64,000 nucleotides of DNA, taken from contig NZ_SLZG01000004.1 in NCBI RefSeq assembly GCF_004341625.1, forward strand, positions 124,001 through 188,000, in the 5' to 3' direction. Source of the DNA: Rhizobium sp. BK376. GTDB taxonomy: Bacteria > Pseudomonadota > Alphaproteobacteria > Rhizobiales > Rhizobiaceae. This document shows positions 36,871 to 45,511 of this stretch, in pieces; the stretch's first letter is position 1, and each line of letters starts with the position of its first letter. The position numbers and the translations under genes are program-made. The notes under the pieces are model-generated. The model did no database searches and was not told the DNA's origin. It worked only from the letters and a program-made list of their open reading frames with translations.

Positions 36871-37659
36871 CTAGCAGATCAGCTGGCCACCATTCACCTC
36901 GATCACCTGCCCGGTGATATAGCCCGACAGGGTCGGCGCCGCCAGGAACAGATAGGTAGGCGCACAATCCTCCGCGGTTCCGAGACGCTGCAGCGGAATG
37001 GTGCGACGCGTCTGTTCGAGCTTTTCCTTCGAGGAATAGCGCTCGTGGAAGTCGGTGGTGATGGTTCCCGGAGAAACGCAATTCACCCTTATGCCGTCAG
37101 GGGCCAATTCGCGGGCAAGGGCCTTGGAATAGGTGGCAACGAAGGCCTTCGATGCCGAATAGATCGCCGAACCCGGGCTGCCGCCGGTCAGCGCCGAGAT
37201 CGAAACAGTGTTGATGATCGCCGCCTGGCCTGACGCTCGAAGCAAGGGAAGCAAGGCTCGCGTCACCTCGACGACTGACGTCTGGTTGAGTCGCACGACA
37301 TGTCCATACTGCTCGTCGGTCAGTTCGCCGGCGGGAAAGCGTCCGACCATGGTCCCGGCATTGTTGACGAGAACATCGACCCGATCGAAGACCTTTGCGG
37401 CAGCGGCTGCAAAATCCCTCGTGCCGTTCTCCCGCATGAAATCTGCCGGCACCAGGAAGGCGCGGCGCTCGCTTTCCGCGTCCAACAGAAATTCCGGCAG
37501 GTCCCGATCGCGATCTCGACCGGTGTGAACCAGCACGCGCGCATTGCAGTCCAGGAACTGGCGCGCGACTTCCAGCCCGATCCCGCGCCCGGCGCCTGTG
37601 ACGACGACACTGCGATTCTCAAACAGCTTCGGATGAAACACGACAACCTCCCGCCGCAC
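36871..37659 (-). CDS. Short-chain dehydrogenase/reductase (SDR)
   Basis: A 262-residue classical SDR. The cofactor motif VTGAGRGIG lies at about residues 20-28, VLVNNAGTMVG near 95, and the catalytic tetrad region has NTVSISALTG (Ser) and YSASK (Tyr-x-x-x-Lys) near 165. VNCVSPGTITTDF and YITGQVIEVNGGQLIC close the fold. The substrate cannot be inferred. It is divergent from glpR and tandem with the lysR-fds genes, which may be chance. Confidence 0.88.
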   Translation of the reverse strand: MRREVVVFHPKLFENRSVVVTGAGRGIGLEVARQFLDCNARVLVHTGRDRDRDLPEFLLDAESERRAFLVPADFMRENGTRDFAAAAAKVFDRVDVLVNNAGTMVGRFPAGELTDEQYGHVVRLNQTSVVEVTRALLPLLRASGQAAIINTVSISALTGGSPGSAIYSASKAFVATYSKALARELAPDGIRVNCVSPGTITTDFHERYSSKEKLEQTRRTIPLQRLGTAEDCAPTYLFLAAPTLSGYITGQVIEVNGGQLIC

Positions 37660-37732
37660 AAACCGGACAGCGGCAATTGCGGAATTTTCGCTTTACCATA
37701 TGATCGGCGAAAACGAAAGGAAGGCAACGTCC

Positions 37733-38509
37733 ATGTTTCTGTCCGGACGACAGGCCGAGATTCTTGAAATCGCCAAAGCCGAAGGCAGGGTTCTTGTCGA
37801 GGATCTCGCGCAGCGCTTCTCGGTCACCCCGCAAACCATCCGCAAGGATCTGAACGATCTCTGCGACGGCCATGTCCTCTCGCGGATCCATGGCGGCGCG
37901 ATCTTTCCCGGCGGCACCGAAAACGTCAAATACGAGGCGCGCCGCTCGATTGCTGCGGTCGAAAAGCAGGCGATCGGGCGCGCAGCAGCCGGTATCATTC
38001 CCAACAACGCCTCTCTCTTCATCAATATCGGGACGACGACCGAAGCCGTTGGCGAAGCACTTCTGGATCATCACGAGCTGATGGTCATCACCAACAATAT
38101 CAACGTTGCCAATAAGTTGCGCCTCTTCCCATCGATCGAGGTGGTCATTGCCGGCGGCGTGGTGCGCGGTTCGGACGGCGGCATCGTCGGCGAAGCGGCG
38201 GTCGATTTTATCCGGCAGTTCAAAGTCGACTACGCCGTGATCGGCGTTTCCGCCATCGATGAAGATGGCGCGTTGTTGGATTTCGACCTGCGCGAAGTCA
38301 AGGTCGCACAGGCGATCATCGCCAATGCGCGACATGTCATCCTGGTCGCTGACTCCACCAAGTTCGAACGCGCCGCCCCTGTGCGCATCGGCCACCTGTC
38401 GCAGATCCACACATTCATAACGGACCAATGTCCGCTGCCCTCCCTCAGAACCATTGCGGAAGAGAACGATGTCCGCCTGATCGAAACCTCGTTGCTGGCT
38501 AATGGCTGA
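37733..38509 (+). CDS. glpR: DeoR family repressor, glycerol-3-phosphate regulon type
   Basis: A 258-residue DeoR-type repressor. The helix-turn-helix is RQAEILEIAKAEGRVLVEDL, then SVTPQTIRKDLNDL, followed by DGHVLSRIHGGA. The sugar-phosphate sensing domain has NNASLFINIGTTTEAV and VDYAVIGVSAIDEDGALLDFD. The ATG (MFLSGRQAEI) has AAGGAAGG upstream. glpD follows by 105 bases, so glycerol 3-phosphate is the likely inducer. Phased repeats before glpD are its probable target. Confidence 0.9.
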   Translation: MFLSGRQAEILEIAKAEGRVLVEDLAQRFSVTPQTIRKDLNDLCDGHVLSRIHGGAIFPGGTENVKYEARRSIAAVEKQAIGRAAAGIIPNNASLFINIGTTTEAVGEALLDHHELMVITNNINVANKLRLFPSIEVVIAGGVVRGSDGGIVGEAAVDFIRQFKVDYAVIGVSAIDEDGALLDFDLREVKVAQAIIANARHVILVADSTKFERAAPVRIGHLSQIHTFITDQCPLPSLRTIAEENDVRLIETSLLANG

Positions 38510-38533
38510 CAACATCGGCCCACTTCACAAAAC

Positions 38534-38568
38534 ATTCGTTTGACATTCGTATTACTTTCGTTTTAGCT
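38534..38568 (+). promoter_or_regulatory. glpD promoter with three 11-bp phased repeats, probable GlpR operator
   Basis: ATTCGTTTGAC, ATTCGTATTAC and TTTCGTTTTAG follow each other with an exact 11-base period (TTCG cores at 38535, 38546, 38557), about one helix turn. TTGACA at 38540-38545 sits within them, with a weak -10 near 38563. DeoR-family regulators often bind phased TTTCG-type repeats. Confidence 0.6.
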
Positions 38569-38614
38569 GGATTTATTTTCAAATCCTCTTATCTAAGCCA
38601 TGCCGGAGAAAGCA

Positions 38615-40135
38615 ATGAGCGGCCAAGCCTATGACCTCTTCGTGATCGGAGGCGGCATCAACGGCTGCGGCATCGCGCGCGATGCGATCGGTCGCGGTTA
38701 CTCCGTGGCTCTGGCGGAAATGAACGATTTTGCCTCAGGCACGTCATCAGGCGCCACCAAGCTGATCCATGGCGGCCTGCGCTATCTCGAACATTACGAA
38801 TTCCGTCTCGTGCGCGAATCCTTGATGGAACGCGAGGTGCTGTGGGCGATGGCGCCGCACATCATCTGGCCGATGCGCTTTGTTCTGCCCTATCACAAGG
38901 GCGGCATTCGTCCGGCTTGGCTGATCCGCCTGGGCTTGTTCCTTTACGACCACCTCGGTGGCCGCAAGCTGCTGCCGCCGACGGCAGTGCTGGACATGCG
39001 CCGCGATCCGGCCGGAAAGCCCCTGAAGGCGCTGTTCACCAAGGCTTTCGAATATTCCGACGGGTGGGTGGATGACGCCCGCATGGTCGTCCTCAACGCC
39101 CGCGATGCGGCCGATCGCGGCGCAACCATCATGCCGCGCACCAAGGTCGTCTCCGCCCGCCGGGAAGGCACTCTCTGGGCCATCGAGACGGAAAATACGG
39201 AGACGGGCGAGCGGAATTCGTTCCGGGCGCGCATGCTAGTCAACGCCGCCGGTCCCTGGGTGGATCATGTCATCAGGGGCGCGATCGGCCGCAACGAGGC
39301 GCGCCATGTTCGCCTCGTCCAGGGCAGCCATATCATCGTGAGGAAGAAGTTCGACGATCCACGCGCCTATTTCTTCCAGAACCCTGACAACCGCATCATC
39401 TTCGCCATTCCCTACGAGCAGGATTTCACGCTCATCGGCACGACCGATCGCGACTATGACGGCGACCCCAAGGATGTGAAGATCTCTGAGGAGGAGACTA
39501 CTTATCTTTGCAATGCCGCGAGCGAATATTTCAAGGAACCGGTAAGGCCGCAGGATATCGTCTGGACCTATTCGGCCATGCGCCCGCTCTATGATGACGG
39601 CGCATCCAAGGCTCAGGAAGCTACCCGCGACTACGTGCTGAAGATCGAAGGCAATGCGGGGGAAGCGCCGCTTCTCAACGTCTTCGGCGGCAAGCTGACC
39701 ACCTATCGCCGCCTCGGTGAGCATGCGCTCGAAAAGATCGGCGAGGCGATCGGCACCAAGGGGCCGCCCTGGACTGCCAAAAGCCACCTTCCCGGCGGCG
39801 ACTTCCCGGCCCAGGGCTACGAGACCGAGGTCGGCAAGCTCAAGTCCCGCTACGCCTTCCTCGCCGACGCCCATGCCCGCCGGCTGGTGCGGCGTTATGG
39901 GACGCGGGCAGCGATGATATTGGGCGATGCGCGCGCAACCGAGGATCTTGGAAGAAACTTCGGCAGCGATCTCTACGAGGCAGAAGTGCGCTATCTCATT
40001 GCGCAGGAATGGGCACGGACATCAGCCGACATTCTCTGGCGCCGGTCGAAGAAAGGCCTATATCTCTCAAAGGACGAGGCAAGCGCGCTGGAAGATTATG
40101 TGAAACAGGCAACCGCGCAGACCATGAACGCTTAA
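38615..40135 (+). CDS. glpD: Aerobic glycerol-3-phosphate dehydrogenase
   Basis: A 506-residue FAD enzyme that oxidises glycerol 3-phosphate to dihydroxyacetone phosphate at the inner membrane and feeds the quinone pool. The dinucleotide motif is FVIGGGINGCGIARDA. ATKLIHGGLRYLEHYEF, NAAGPWVD and NVFGGKLTTYRRLGEHAL are family marks. The ATG at 38615 (MSGQAYDLFV) has GGAGAAAG upstream; an in-frame ATG five codons earlier is possible. Transcribed with or after glpR. Confidence 0.96.
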   Translation: MSGQAYDLFVIGGGINGCGIARDAIGRGYSVALAEMNDFASGTSSGATKLIHGGLRYLEHYEFRLVRESLMEREVLWAMAPHIIWPMRFVLPYHKGGIRPAWLIRLGLFLYDHLGGRKLLPPTAVLDMRRDPAGKPLKALFTKAFEYSDGWVDDARMVVLNARDAADRGATIMPRTKVVSARREGTLWAIETENTETGERNSFRARMLVNAAGPWVDHVIRGAIGRNEARHVRLVQGSHIIVRKKFDDPRAYFFQNPDNRIIFAIPYEQDFTLIGTTDRDYDGDPKDVKISEEETTYLCNAASEYFKEPVRPQDIVWTYSAMRPLYDDGASKAQEATRDYVLKIEGNAGEAPLLNVFGGKLTTYRRLGEHALEKIGEAIGTKGPPWTAKSHLPGGDFPAQGYETEVGKLKSRYAFLADAHARRLVRRYGTRAAMILGDARATEDLGRNFGSDLYEAEVRYLIAQEWARTSADILWRRSKKGLYLSKDEASALEDYVKQATAQTMNA

Positions 40136-40140
40136 CACTT

Positions 40141-40605
40141 TCATGGGTCGAGCAAACGCGGGCCGGGTCCCTGTTTCGACAGCATGTCCCAGGGATTGCG
40201 AAGCGGGCAGGATTCGATCGACAGGCAGCCGCAGCCGATGCAGCCGTCGAGATGGTCGCGCAGATCCTGCAAATGGCGGATTCGGGCGTCCAGATCGTCC
40301 TTCCATTTCTCCGACAACGCCTTCCAGTCGGTCGCCGTTGGCGTGCGCCCCTGCGGCAATGTGCTGAGCGCAGCCTGGATTTCGGAAAGCGGAATTCCGA
40401 CGCGTTGGGCCACCTTGATAATCGCGACCCGACGCAGCACCTCACGCGCATAACGACGCTGATTACCGCTGCTGCGAATGCTCCCGATCAAACCCTTCGT
40501 CTCGTAGAAATGCAGCGTCGAAACCGCGACCCCGCTGCGCGTCGCGACCTCGCCGACCGTCAGCAAGCGGCCAAAACGGCCCGGTCCCGCATCATGTGAT
40601 TCCAT
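40141..40605 (-). CDS. soxR: SoxR redox-sensing transcriptional activator
   Basis: A 154-residue MerR-family SoxR. The winged helix part has [22 protein letters not shown], the dimer helix follows, and the [2Fe-2S] ligands are Cys122, 125, 127 and 133 in [12 protein letters not shown]. It senses redox-cycling compounds and superoxide. The ATG at 40605 begins [11 protein letters not shown] perfect SoxR box lies 18 bases upstream, within a promoter that points away from soxR. Its stop lies 5 bases from that of the convergent glpD gene. Confidence 0.96.
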   Translation of the reverse strand: MESHDAGPGRFGRLLTVGEVATRSGVAVSTLHFYETKGLIGSIRSSGNQRRYAREVLRRVAIIKVAQRVGIPLSEIQAALSTLPQGRTPTATDWKALSEKWKDDLDARIRHLQDLRDHLDGCIGCGCLSIESCPLRNPWDMLSKQGPGPRLLDP

Positions 40606-40618
40606 CGGAATACGCCTC

Positions 40619-40649
40619 TTGACCTCAATGTTACTTGAGGTTTTATAAC
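40619..40649 (+). promoter_or_regulatory. SoxR box within a rightward SoxR-type promoter
   Basis: CCTCAATGTTACTTGAGG (40623-40640) matches the SoxR operator. It lies between TTGACC (40619-40624) and TATAAC (40644-40649) with a 19-base spacer, the overlong spacing that MerR-family activators correct. The promoter faces right, away from soxR. Confidence 0.9.
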
Positions 40650-40876
40650 CACCACACCGAACGGCGTAAAGCAGGAACAACTGAAATCGGACCTCCCAAT
40701 GGGAGGCACCGATACCGGCATTCCGTTTCAGGCAGGTGCGGAAGGCCGGTCGGATGCCCGGATCGCGTCCCCCCGCGACCCGGGCGTCCGCTGGAAAAAT
40801 CAGATAAAACACGGATGCGACTGGCCGAATTTTCTTATTGCGCCCTCGAAAGGCCGGTGCTAGCTTCCGCGCCATT
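40650..40876 (+). other. Stretch downstream of the SoxR promoter without a recognised gene
   Basis: A frame of 54 codons (ATG 40699, TAG 40861-40863; [10 protein letters not shown]) has no ribosome site and no recognisable family. Two hairpins are seen: CCTCCC-aat-GGGAGG over that ATG, and a long GC-rich stem at 40756-40785 (GCCCGG..TCGCG against CGCGA..CCGGGC). No T-run follows either. The region then runs into the TPP riboswitch. Confidence 0.4.
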
Positions 40877-40877
40877 C

Positions 40878-40970
40878 ACAGGGGAGCTCCGTATTGCCGG
40901 GGCTGAGATGTGAGGCGCCATGCCTCTGGACCCTTCAAAGCTGATCTGGGTAATGCCAGCGGAGCGAGGT
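40878..40970 (+). promoter_or_regulatory. TPP riboswitch (THI box)
   Basis: The TPP aptamer landmarks occur in order: GGGCTGAGAT (40901-40909), GGACCCTT, and then AGCTGATCTGGGTAATGCCA followed by GCG. Stem P1 pairs GCTCC (40886-40890) with GGAGC (40961-40965). The ribosome site GAGGT directly follows P1 and the ATG is at 40975, so TPP binding most likely hides the ribosome site and stops translation of the transporter operon. Confidence 0.95.
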
Positions 40971-40974
40971 AAAA

Positions 40975-41586
40975 ATGTATTCCGGCGCACAAGTATCCCT
41001 GTATCCCATGTCCGGCGATTTCGCCGCGATCATCCTTGATGCCATTAGGGCACTCGATCCCTATCGAGACCGCCTGCGTATCGAAACCGACGACATCTCG
41101 ACGCTGATGATCGGCCCGCCGGACGTGCTCTTTTCGGCCATGCGCGACCTCTTCGTCTTTGCCGCCCGATCCGGCGCACATTGTGTCCTGTCGGCCGCCG
41201 TCTCGCGCGGCTGCCCGGGAGGGCCGGACAGCGATCCGATCTGCGGCATCGATAAGCGTCTCGGGCAAGACACGCCGCTTGCCGTTCGCATCGACGAGGC
41301 GCTTGCCGCCGTAAGCGCAACCGAGGACACAGGCCAACCGGCCGCGGCGCAATTCGCTCTTTATGTCATGGGCTCCGACAATCACATGGACGAGATCGTC
41401 GGCTGCATCGACTTCCTGAAACAGTCGGGAACATTCGACCGGGCCAAAAATTTCGTCACCAAACTGCGCGGCGACGCTGGCCCTGTCTTTGCAACGCTGC
41501 AGGAAGCGCTCTTTCGCTTCGGGCCGGCAGAAGGCCACGTGACGCTGGATATCACGGTATCGGCAAACAGCCCGACCAAGGCCTGA
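40975..41586 (+). CDS. ykoF: YkoF-like thiamine/HMP-binding protein
   Basis: A 203-residue protein of the YkoF family, built from two related ferredoxin-like halves: QVSLYPMSGDFAAIILDAI at the start and QFALYVMGSDNHMDEIVGCIDFL from about residue 123. YkoF proteins bind thiamine or its pyrimidine part and go with thiamine-related transporters. It is the first gene under the TPP riboswitch and is followed by permease, ATPase and substrate-binding protein genes. No signal peptide, so cytoplasmic. Confidence 0.88.
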   Translation: MYSGAQVSLYPMSGDFAAIILDAIRALDPYRDRLRIETDDISTLMIGPPDVLFSAMRDLFVFAARSGAHCVLSAAVSRGCPGGPDSDPICGIDKRLGQDTPLAVRIDEALAAVSATEDTGQPAAAQFALYVMGSDNHMDEIVGCIDFLKQSGTFDRAKNFVTKLRGDAGPVFATLQEALFRFGPAEGHVTLDITVSANSPTKA

Positions 41587-41603
41587 TCTCGGAAAATCCG
41601 ATC

Positions 41604-42410
41604 ATGAGTTTGCATTCGTCCTCATCGCCCGGCACGGGATTCGCCCGTGCATGCCTCTCCGCGCTGCCCGCCATAACAGCGGCAGCCGCCTTCGTCGTCC
41701 TGTGGGAGCTCTATGCCGACCTGTCAGGCATACGCCCCTCAACCCTGCCGGCGCCCTCCCGCGTTCTTGTCCAGGCCTGGATGAACCGCGAAGCGCTTGC
41801 CGCCAACACCTGGCCGACGATCGGCGCCACGCTGTCGGGCTTTGCCTGCGCGCTCGCCGTCGCCTTCGTCTTTTCGGTGCTGATGGATTTCGCGCGGCCG
41901 ATCCGCCGTGCCCTGTTTCCGCTGTTCGTCATCAGCCAGACGCTGCCGCTGGTCGCGATCGCCCCGCTCATCGTCTTATGGTTCGGCTTCGGGCTGCTGC
42001 CGAAGATTCTGCTTGTCGCGCTCGTGACCTTCTTCCCGATGCTGGTCGCGCTGCTTCAGGGCTATGAGGCGACGGACAGGGACATCGCCGAACTGCTGGT
42101 CTCGATGAAGGCCTCCCGCTGGCGGATTTTCTGCGCAGCGCGCCTGCCATCTGCCCTTCCCTATTTTTTCGCGGGTTTGAGAATATCCGTCACCTATGCC
42201 GTCGTCGGCGCGATCTTTGCGGAATATGCTGGCGCCGCCAAAGGGCTAGGCATCTATATTCTCACCGCCAAGAACAATTTCCGCCCGGATCTCGTCCTTG
42301 CCGCTGTCCTCGTCAGTGCCGTCCTGACGCTGATCCTCTTTGCCGTCTGCGTGCTTCTCGGCCATCTGGCGATGCCGTGGCGGCGAACGGATGAGGGGTC
42401 GTCATCATGA
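41604..42410 (+). CDS. thiX: ABC transporter permease, thiamine/HMP-precursor type
   Basis: A 268-residue permease with about six membrane helices and the inner-membrane EAA loop (around VALLQGYEATDRDIAELLVSM). YFFAGLRISVTYAVVGAIFAEYAGAAKGLG is typical of the nitrate/sulfonate/taurine-like (BPD_transp_1) permeases. In riboswitch-controlled operons such permeases belong to ThiXYZ, which imports hydroxymethylpyrimidine precursors. It overlaps the ATPase gene by 4 bases. The name thiX rests on context. Confidence 0.9.
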   Translation: MSLHSSSSPGTGFARACLSALPAITAAAAFVVLWELYADLSGIRPSTLPAPSRVLVQAWMNREALAANTWPTIGATLSGFACALAVAFVFSVLMDFARPIRRALFPLFVISQTLPLVAIAPLIVLWFGFGLLPKILLVALVTFFPMLVALLQGYEATDRDIAELLVSMKASRWRIFCAARLPSALPYFFAGLRISVTYAVVGAIFAEYAGAAKGLGIYILTAKNNFRPDLVLAAVLVSAVLTLILFAVCVLLGHLAMPWRRTDEGSSS

Positions 42411-43165
42411 ACGAACACCGGCTGGAACTCCGCAATGTCGCGAAAAAATTCGGTCCGCTTGCGGTTCTTGGCGATGTCTCGCTGACAGTCAGCGAAGGCG
42501 AATTCGTGACCATTGTCGGCCCCTCGGGCGCCGGCAAATCGACGATCCTGCGGATGCTGACTGGAACCGACAAGCCCGAGTCAGGCGATATCCTGTTCGA
42601 CGGCCGGCATCTGAAGGAAAGCAGCGCGAGTTTTGCCTTCATGCCCCAGCGCGATGCGCTTATGCCCTGGCGCCGGATCATCGATAACACAACGCTCGGC
42701 CTCGAAGTTCAGGGGATGAGCCGCAGCCAGGCGCGCGCCAAGGTCGCTCCGCTGTTCGAGCCCTTCGGTCTAGCAGGCTTCGAACATCATTATCCGGCTC
42801 AGCTTTCCGGCGGCATGCGCCAGCGCGCCGCGCTGCTGCGCACCGTGGTTCAGGACAGCGACATGCTGCTGCTGGATGAGCCCTTCGGCGCGTTGGATGC
42901 CCTGACCCGCACACAGATGCAGGAATGGCTGCAGACGATGTGGACGGATCATCGCTGGACCGCGCTGCTCATCACCCATGATGTGCGCGAAGCCGTGTTC
43001 CTCTCCGACCGCATATATGTCCTCTCCCCGCGCCCCGCGCGGGTATTGCGCGAATTCAAGGTGCCGCTGCCGCGCCCGCGAACGCTCGCCGACCTCGGCT
43101 CGTCAGCCGCCCGGCAGATTGAAACCGAAATCCTCGAAAGCCTCCTTCATCACAGCCTGAGCTGA
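42407..43165 (+). CDS. thiZ: ABC transporter ATP-binding protein, thiamine/HMP-precursor type
   Basis: A 252-residue ABC ATPase. Walker A is GPSGAGKST (about residue 45), the signature LSGGMRQRAAL (about 132) and Walker B LLLDEPFGALD (about 155), with the H-loop in LLITHDVREAVFLSD. It belongs to the SsuB/TauB-like group. It overlaps the permease gene (ATGA) and is followed 12 bases later by the substrate-binding gene. Import of a thiamine precursor is inferred from the TPP riboswitch. Confidence 0.92.
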   Translation: MNEHRLELRNVAKKFGPLAVLGDVSLTVSEGEFVTIVGPSGAGKSTILRMLTGTDKPESGDILFDGRHLKESSASFAFMPQRDALMPWRRIIDNTTLGLEVQGMSRSQARAKVAPLFEPFGLAGFEHHYPAQLSGGMRQRAALLRTVVQDSDMLLLDEPFGALDALTRTQMQEWLQTMWTDHRWTALLITHDVREAVFLSDRIYVLSPRPARVLREFKVPLPRPRTLADLGSSAARQIETEILESLLHHSLS

Positions 43166-43177
43166 AAAGAGACCACC

Positions 43178-44191
43178 ATGCCGCTTATTACACGCCGCCA
43201 AGCCCTCGCATTCACCCTTGCCGCAGCCCTGCCCATCTCCCGTTCCGCGCTGGCCGCATCGGCGCTGACCAAGGTTTCCGTCGCGCTCGACTGGACGCCG
43301 AACACCAACCATATCGGCCTCTATATCGCCCAGGCGAAAGGCTTCTACAGCGATGCCGGGCTGGATGTTGCGATCCTGCCTTATACGGACACCGATGCGG
43401 GAACACTGGTTGCCAACGGCGTTGCCGATTTCGGCGTTTCCGGCGCGATCGGCCTCTTCACCCAATGTGCTGCCGGCGCCGAGATCAAAGGCGTCTACGC
43501 CATTGTCCAGACGGAAACCGGCCGCGTCGTCTTCAACGATGATCGCAAGGATATCCAGCGTCCGAGGGATCTCGACGGGAAGACCTATGGCGGCTTCGGC
43601 AGCGCCTGGGAAAGCGCGCTGATCTCGGCCATGATCCGCAACGACGGTGGCAAGGGCGAGGTAAACACCGTGACCCTCGGCACGTCGGCCTATGAAGCGC
43701 TCGCCAACGGTTCGGTCGATTTCACGCTCGAAGTCTACACCTGGGAAGGGATCGAGGCACAGCTCGAAAAGAAGGCAGTCCGCCGCTTCCGCTATACCGA
43801 CTATGGTGTCCCGGACGAGCAGACGACCGCCATTGTCGCCGGCAATGCCTTTCTCGACAGCAATCCCGAGGCCGCCCGCGGCTTCATCCAGGCGACCAAG
43901 CGCGGCTATGACTACGCCGTCGATCATGCCGACGAGGCGGCCGACCTGCTGATGTCTACAACCGGTGGAGCGCTCACCAATGCGGATCTCGTCAGGGCGT
44001 CGCTCAAAGCGCTGATCGACGGGCACTATCTGAGAACCGCGGACGGCAAAAGCGGCATCTTCGACCCCGCCGAGGCCAGTGCGATCGGCGATTTCCTCTT
44101 TACCAACGGCATCCTTCTCGATGCCCAGGGCGCCAAGCTGAAGGACAAGCCGGACGTATCGCGCTACTATACTAACCAGTTCTTCTCCTGA
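43178..44191 (+). CDS. thiY: ABC transporter substrate-binding protein, NMT1/THI5-like
   Basis: A 337-residue periplasmic binding protein with a twin-arginine-like signal (TRRQALAFTLAAALPISRSALA, cleavage near residue 27). The mature part begins VSVALDWTPNTNHIGLYIAQ and goes on with the NMT1/THI5-like fold (DAGLDVAILPYTDTDAGTLV, GFGSAWESALI). ThiY proteins of this family bind formyl-aminopyrimidine or HMP. It is the last gene of the riboswitch operon; no terminator of quality is seen after it. Confidence 0.92.
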   Translation: MPLITRRQALAFTLAAALPISRSALAASALTKVSVALDWTPNTNHIGLYIAQAKGFYSDAGLDVAILPYTDTDAGTLVANGVADFGVSGAIGLFTQCAAGAEIKGVYAIVQTETGRVVFNDDRKDIQRPRDLDGKTYGGFGSAWESALISAMIRNDGGKGEVNTVTLGTSAYEALANGSVDFTLEVYTWEGIEAQLEKKAVRRFRYTDYGVPDEQTTAIVAGNAFLDSNPEAARGFIQATKRGYDYAVDHADEAADLLMSTTGGALTNADLVRASLKALIDGHYLRTADGKSGIFDPAEASAIGDFLFTNGILLDAQGAKLKDKPDVSRYYTNQFFS

Positions 44192-44278
44192 TCGGCTGAC
44201 GTTACGGCCCTCCGCGCGACACACCTTGTCGCGCGGGCTTCCATCCCCTAACCAGAGAGCGGGTGGAGGATCGGCGAA

Positions 44279-45496
44279 ATGTGGACTGAGCGGGAGACGA
44301 GGCTGGCGGGTGCGGATTTCATCCGTGCCTTGGCATGCCTACTGGTGCTGGCCCACCACCTCGTCCTTCGGCTGGATGTCAGCAAGGTTGACGGTGCGTT
44401 GCGGCCCGCACTAGAGCTGACACGCTTCGGCAACTACGGCGTTGCCCTATTCTTCGTGCTGAGCGGCTTCCTCCTCGCCCGTCCGTTTTGGACCGCGTTG
44501 GATCGGGGGACCGAGATACCTTCGCTGAAGGTCTACGCCCTTCGCCGCGCCGCCCGCATCCTGCCCGGCTTTTGGGTCGCGCTCACCGTTGGCTTCGTGC
44601 TCGGTTTCACCGTCTACGATTTTCCTCTGGATGGGGAACTCGCCGGACGCTACGTCGCCGGCTTCCTTCTCATGAGCCAGTGGCATTGGCGGACCTTCTT
44701 TCCCGTCCAGGGCGACGGACCTCTCTGGTCGATCCCCTTCGAGACGACATGCTACGTGCTGCTGCCGCTCTGCTTTGCCGTTTTGTTTCACAACAGCGCC
44801 CGGCTTTCCCGACAGACTTCGCAATGCTTGGCGTGGCTGGGAATTATCGGGCTTGTTCTCCTTTGCCACTGGCTGATCGCCACTTACGCCCCCATAGACG
44901 ATGTCAGGAGAGGCTGGGATTTCGGCTTCCAGGGCGGCGCCAAGGAATGGATGCCGCGATACAATCCGATCGGCTTCTTCGCGATCTTTGCAACGGGCGC
45001 ACTGGCATCAGGCATCCACACCTGGCTGCCGGCGAAGCGGTCGGTGCTCTACGACATTCTCGGATTTCTGGCCCTCATCGCGGGCGCAGCGCAATTTCCA
45101 ATATCTATTGGCGGGCCTTGGGAAGGTTACGGCTGGCTCGGCATACCCTATCGCTTTCCCTTCCTGCCGCTCGCGGTAGCAGCCGCCCTCTGCACGCTGC
45201 CGCGATCGGTCTATCTCGGAAAGATGCTGGATAATCCCATCATCCGTTATATCGCCACCATTTCCTTCGGCATCTACATCTGGCAGGATATCGTCATCTC
45301 GTTGATCAAGCAGACCTTTCCCGGAAGCTTCGGCGGCGCGGGTGACGTCCTGTCAGGATGGATCGTCTCGAGCGTCCTCGCAGCCGTCCTTCTCCTCCTG
45401 ATCGCCACAGTGAGCTATTTCTTCCTTGAGCGGCCGATTATCCTCTGGGCGAGAAACCTCGAAGGGCGCACACAGCTTCGATCTGTCAATCCGTAA
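44279..45496 (+). CDS. Acyltransferase 3 family membrane protein (OafA/YrhL-like)
   Basis: A 405-residue integral membrane protein with about ten hydrophobic helices. The N-terminal LAGADFIRALACLLVLAHHL carries the conserved R and H of acyltransferase-3 enzymes. GVALFFVLSGFLLARPF and the arginine-rich YALRRAARILPGFW are family marks. Members O-acetylate or succinylate surface sugars, exopolysaccharide or lipids. No polysaccharide genes adjoin it, so the acceptor is unknown. It runs tail to tail with tetR, 15 bases apart. Confidence 0.88.
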   Translation: MWTERETRLAGADFIRALACLLVLAHHLVLRLDVSKVDGALRPALELTRFGNYGVALFFVLSGFLLARPFWTALDRGTEIPSLKVYALRRAARILPGFWVALTVGFVLGFTVYDFPLDGELAGRYVAGFLLMSQWHWRTFFPVQGDGPLWSIPFETTCYVLLPLCFAVLFHNSARLSRQTSQCLAWLGIIGLVLLCHWLIATYAPIDDVRRGWDFGFQGGAKEWMPRYNPIGFFAIFATGALASGIHTWLPAKRSVLYDILGFLALIAGAAQFPISIGGPWEGYGWLGIPYRFPFLPLAVAAALCTLPRSVYLGKMLDNPIIRYIATISFGIYIWQDIVISLIKQTFPGSFGGAGDVLSGWIVSSVLAAVLLLLIATVSYFFLERPIILWARNLEGRTQLRSVNP

Positions 45497-45511
45497 GCTT
45501 CGACCGACGGC

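Noticed and set aside
40635..40913. A 92-codon plus-strand frame after the SoxR box
   Set aside because: It would start within the operator and run into the TPP aptamer; the composition is not protein-like.
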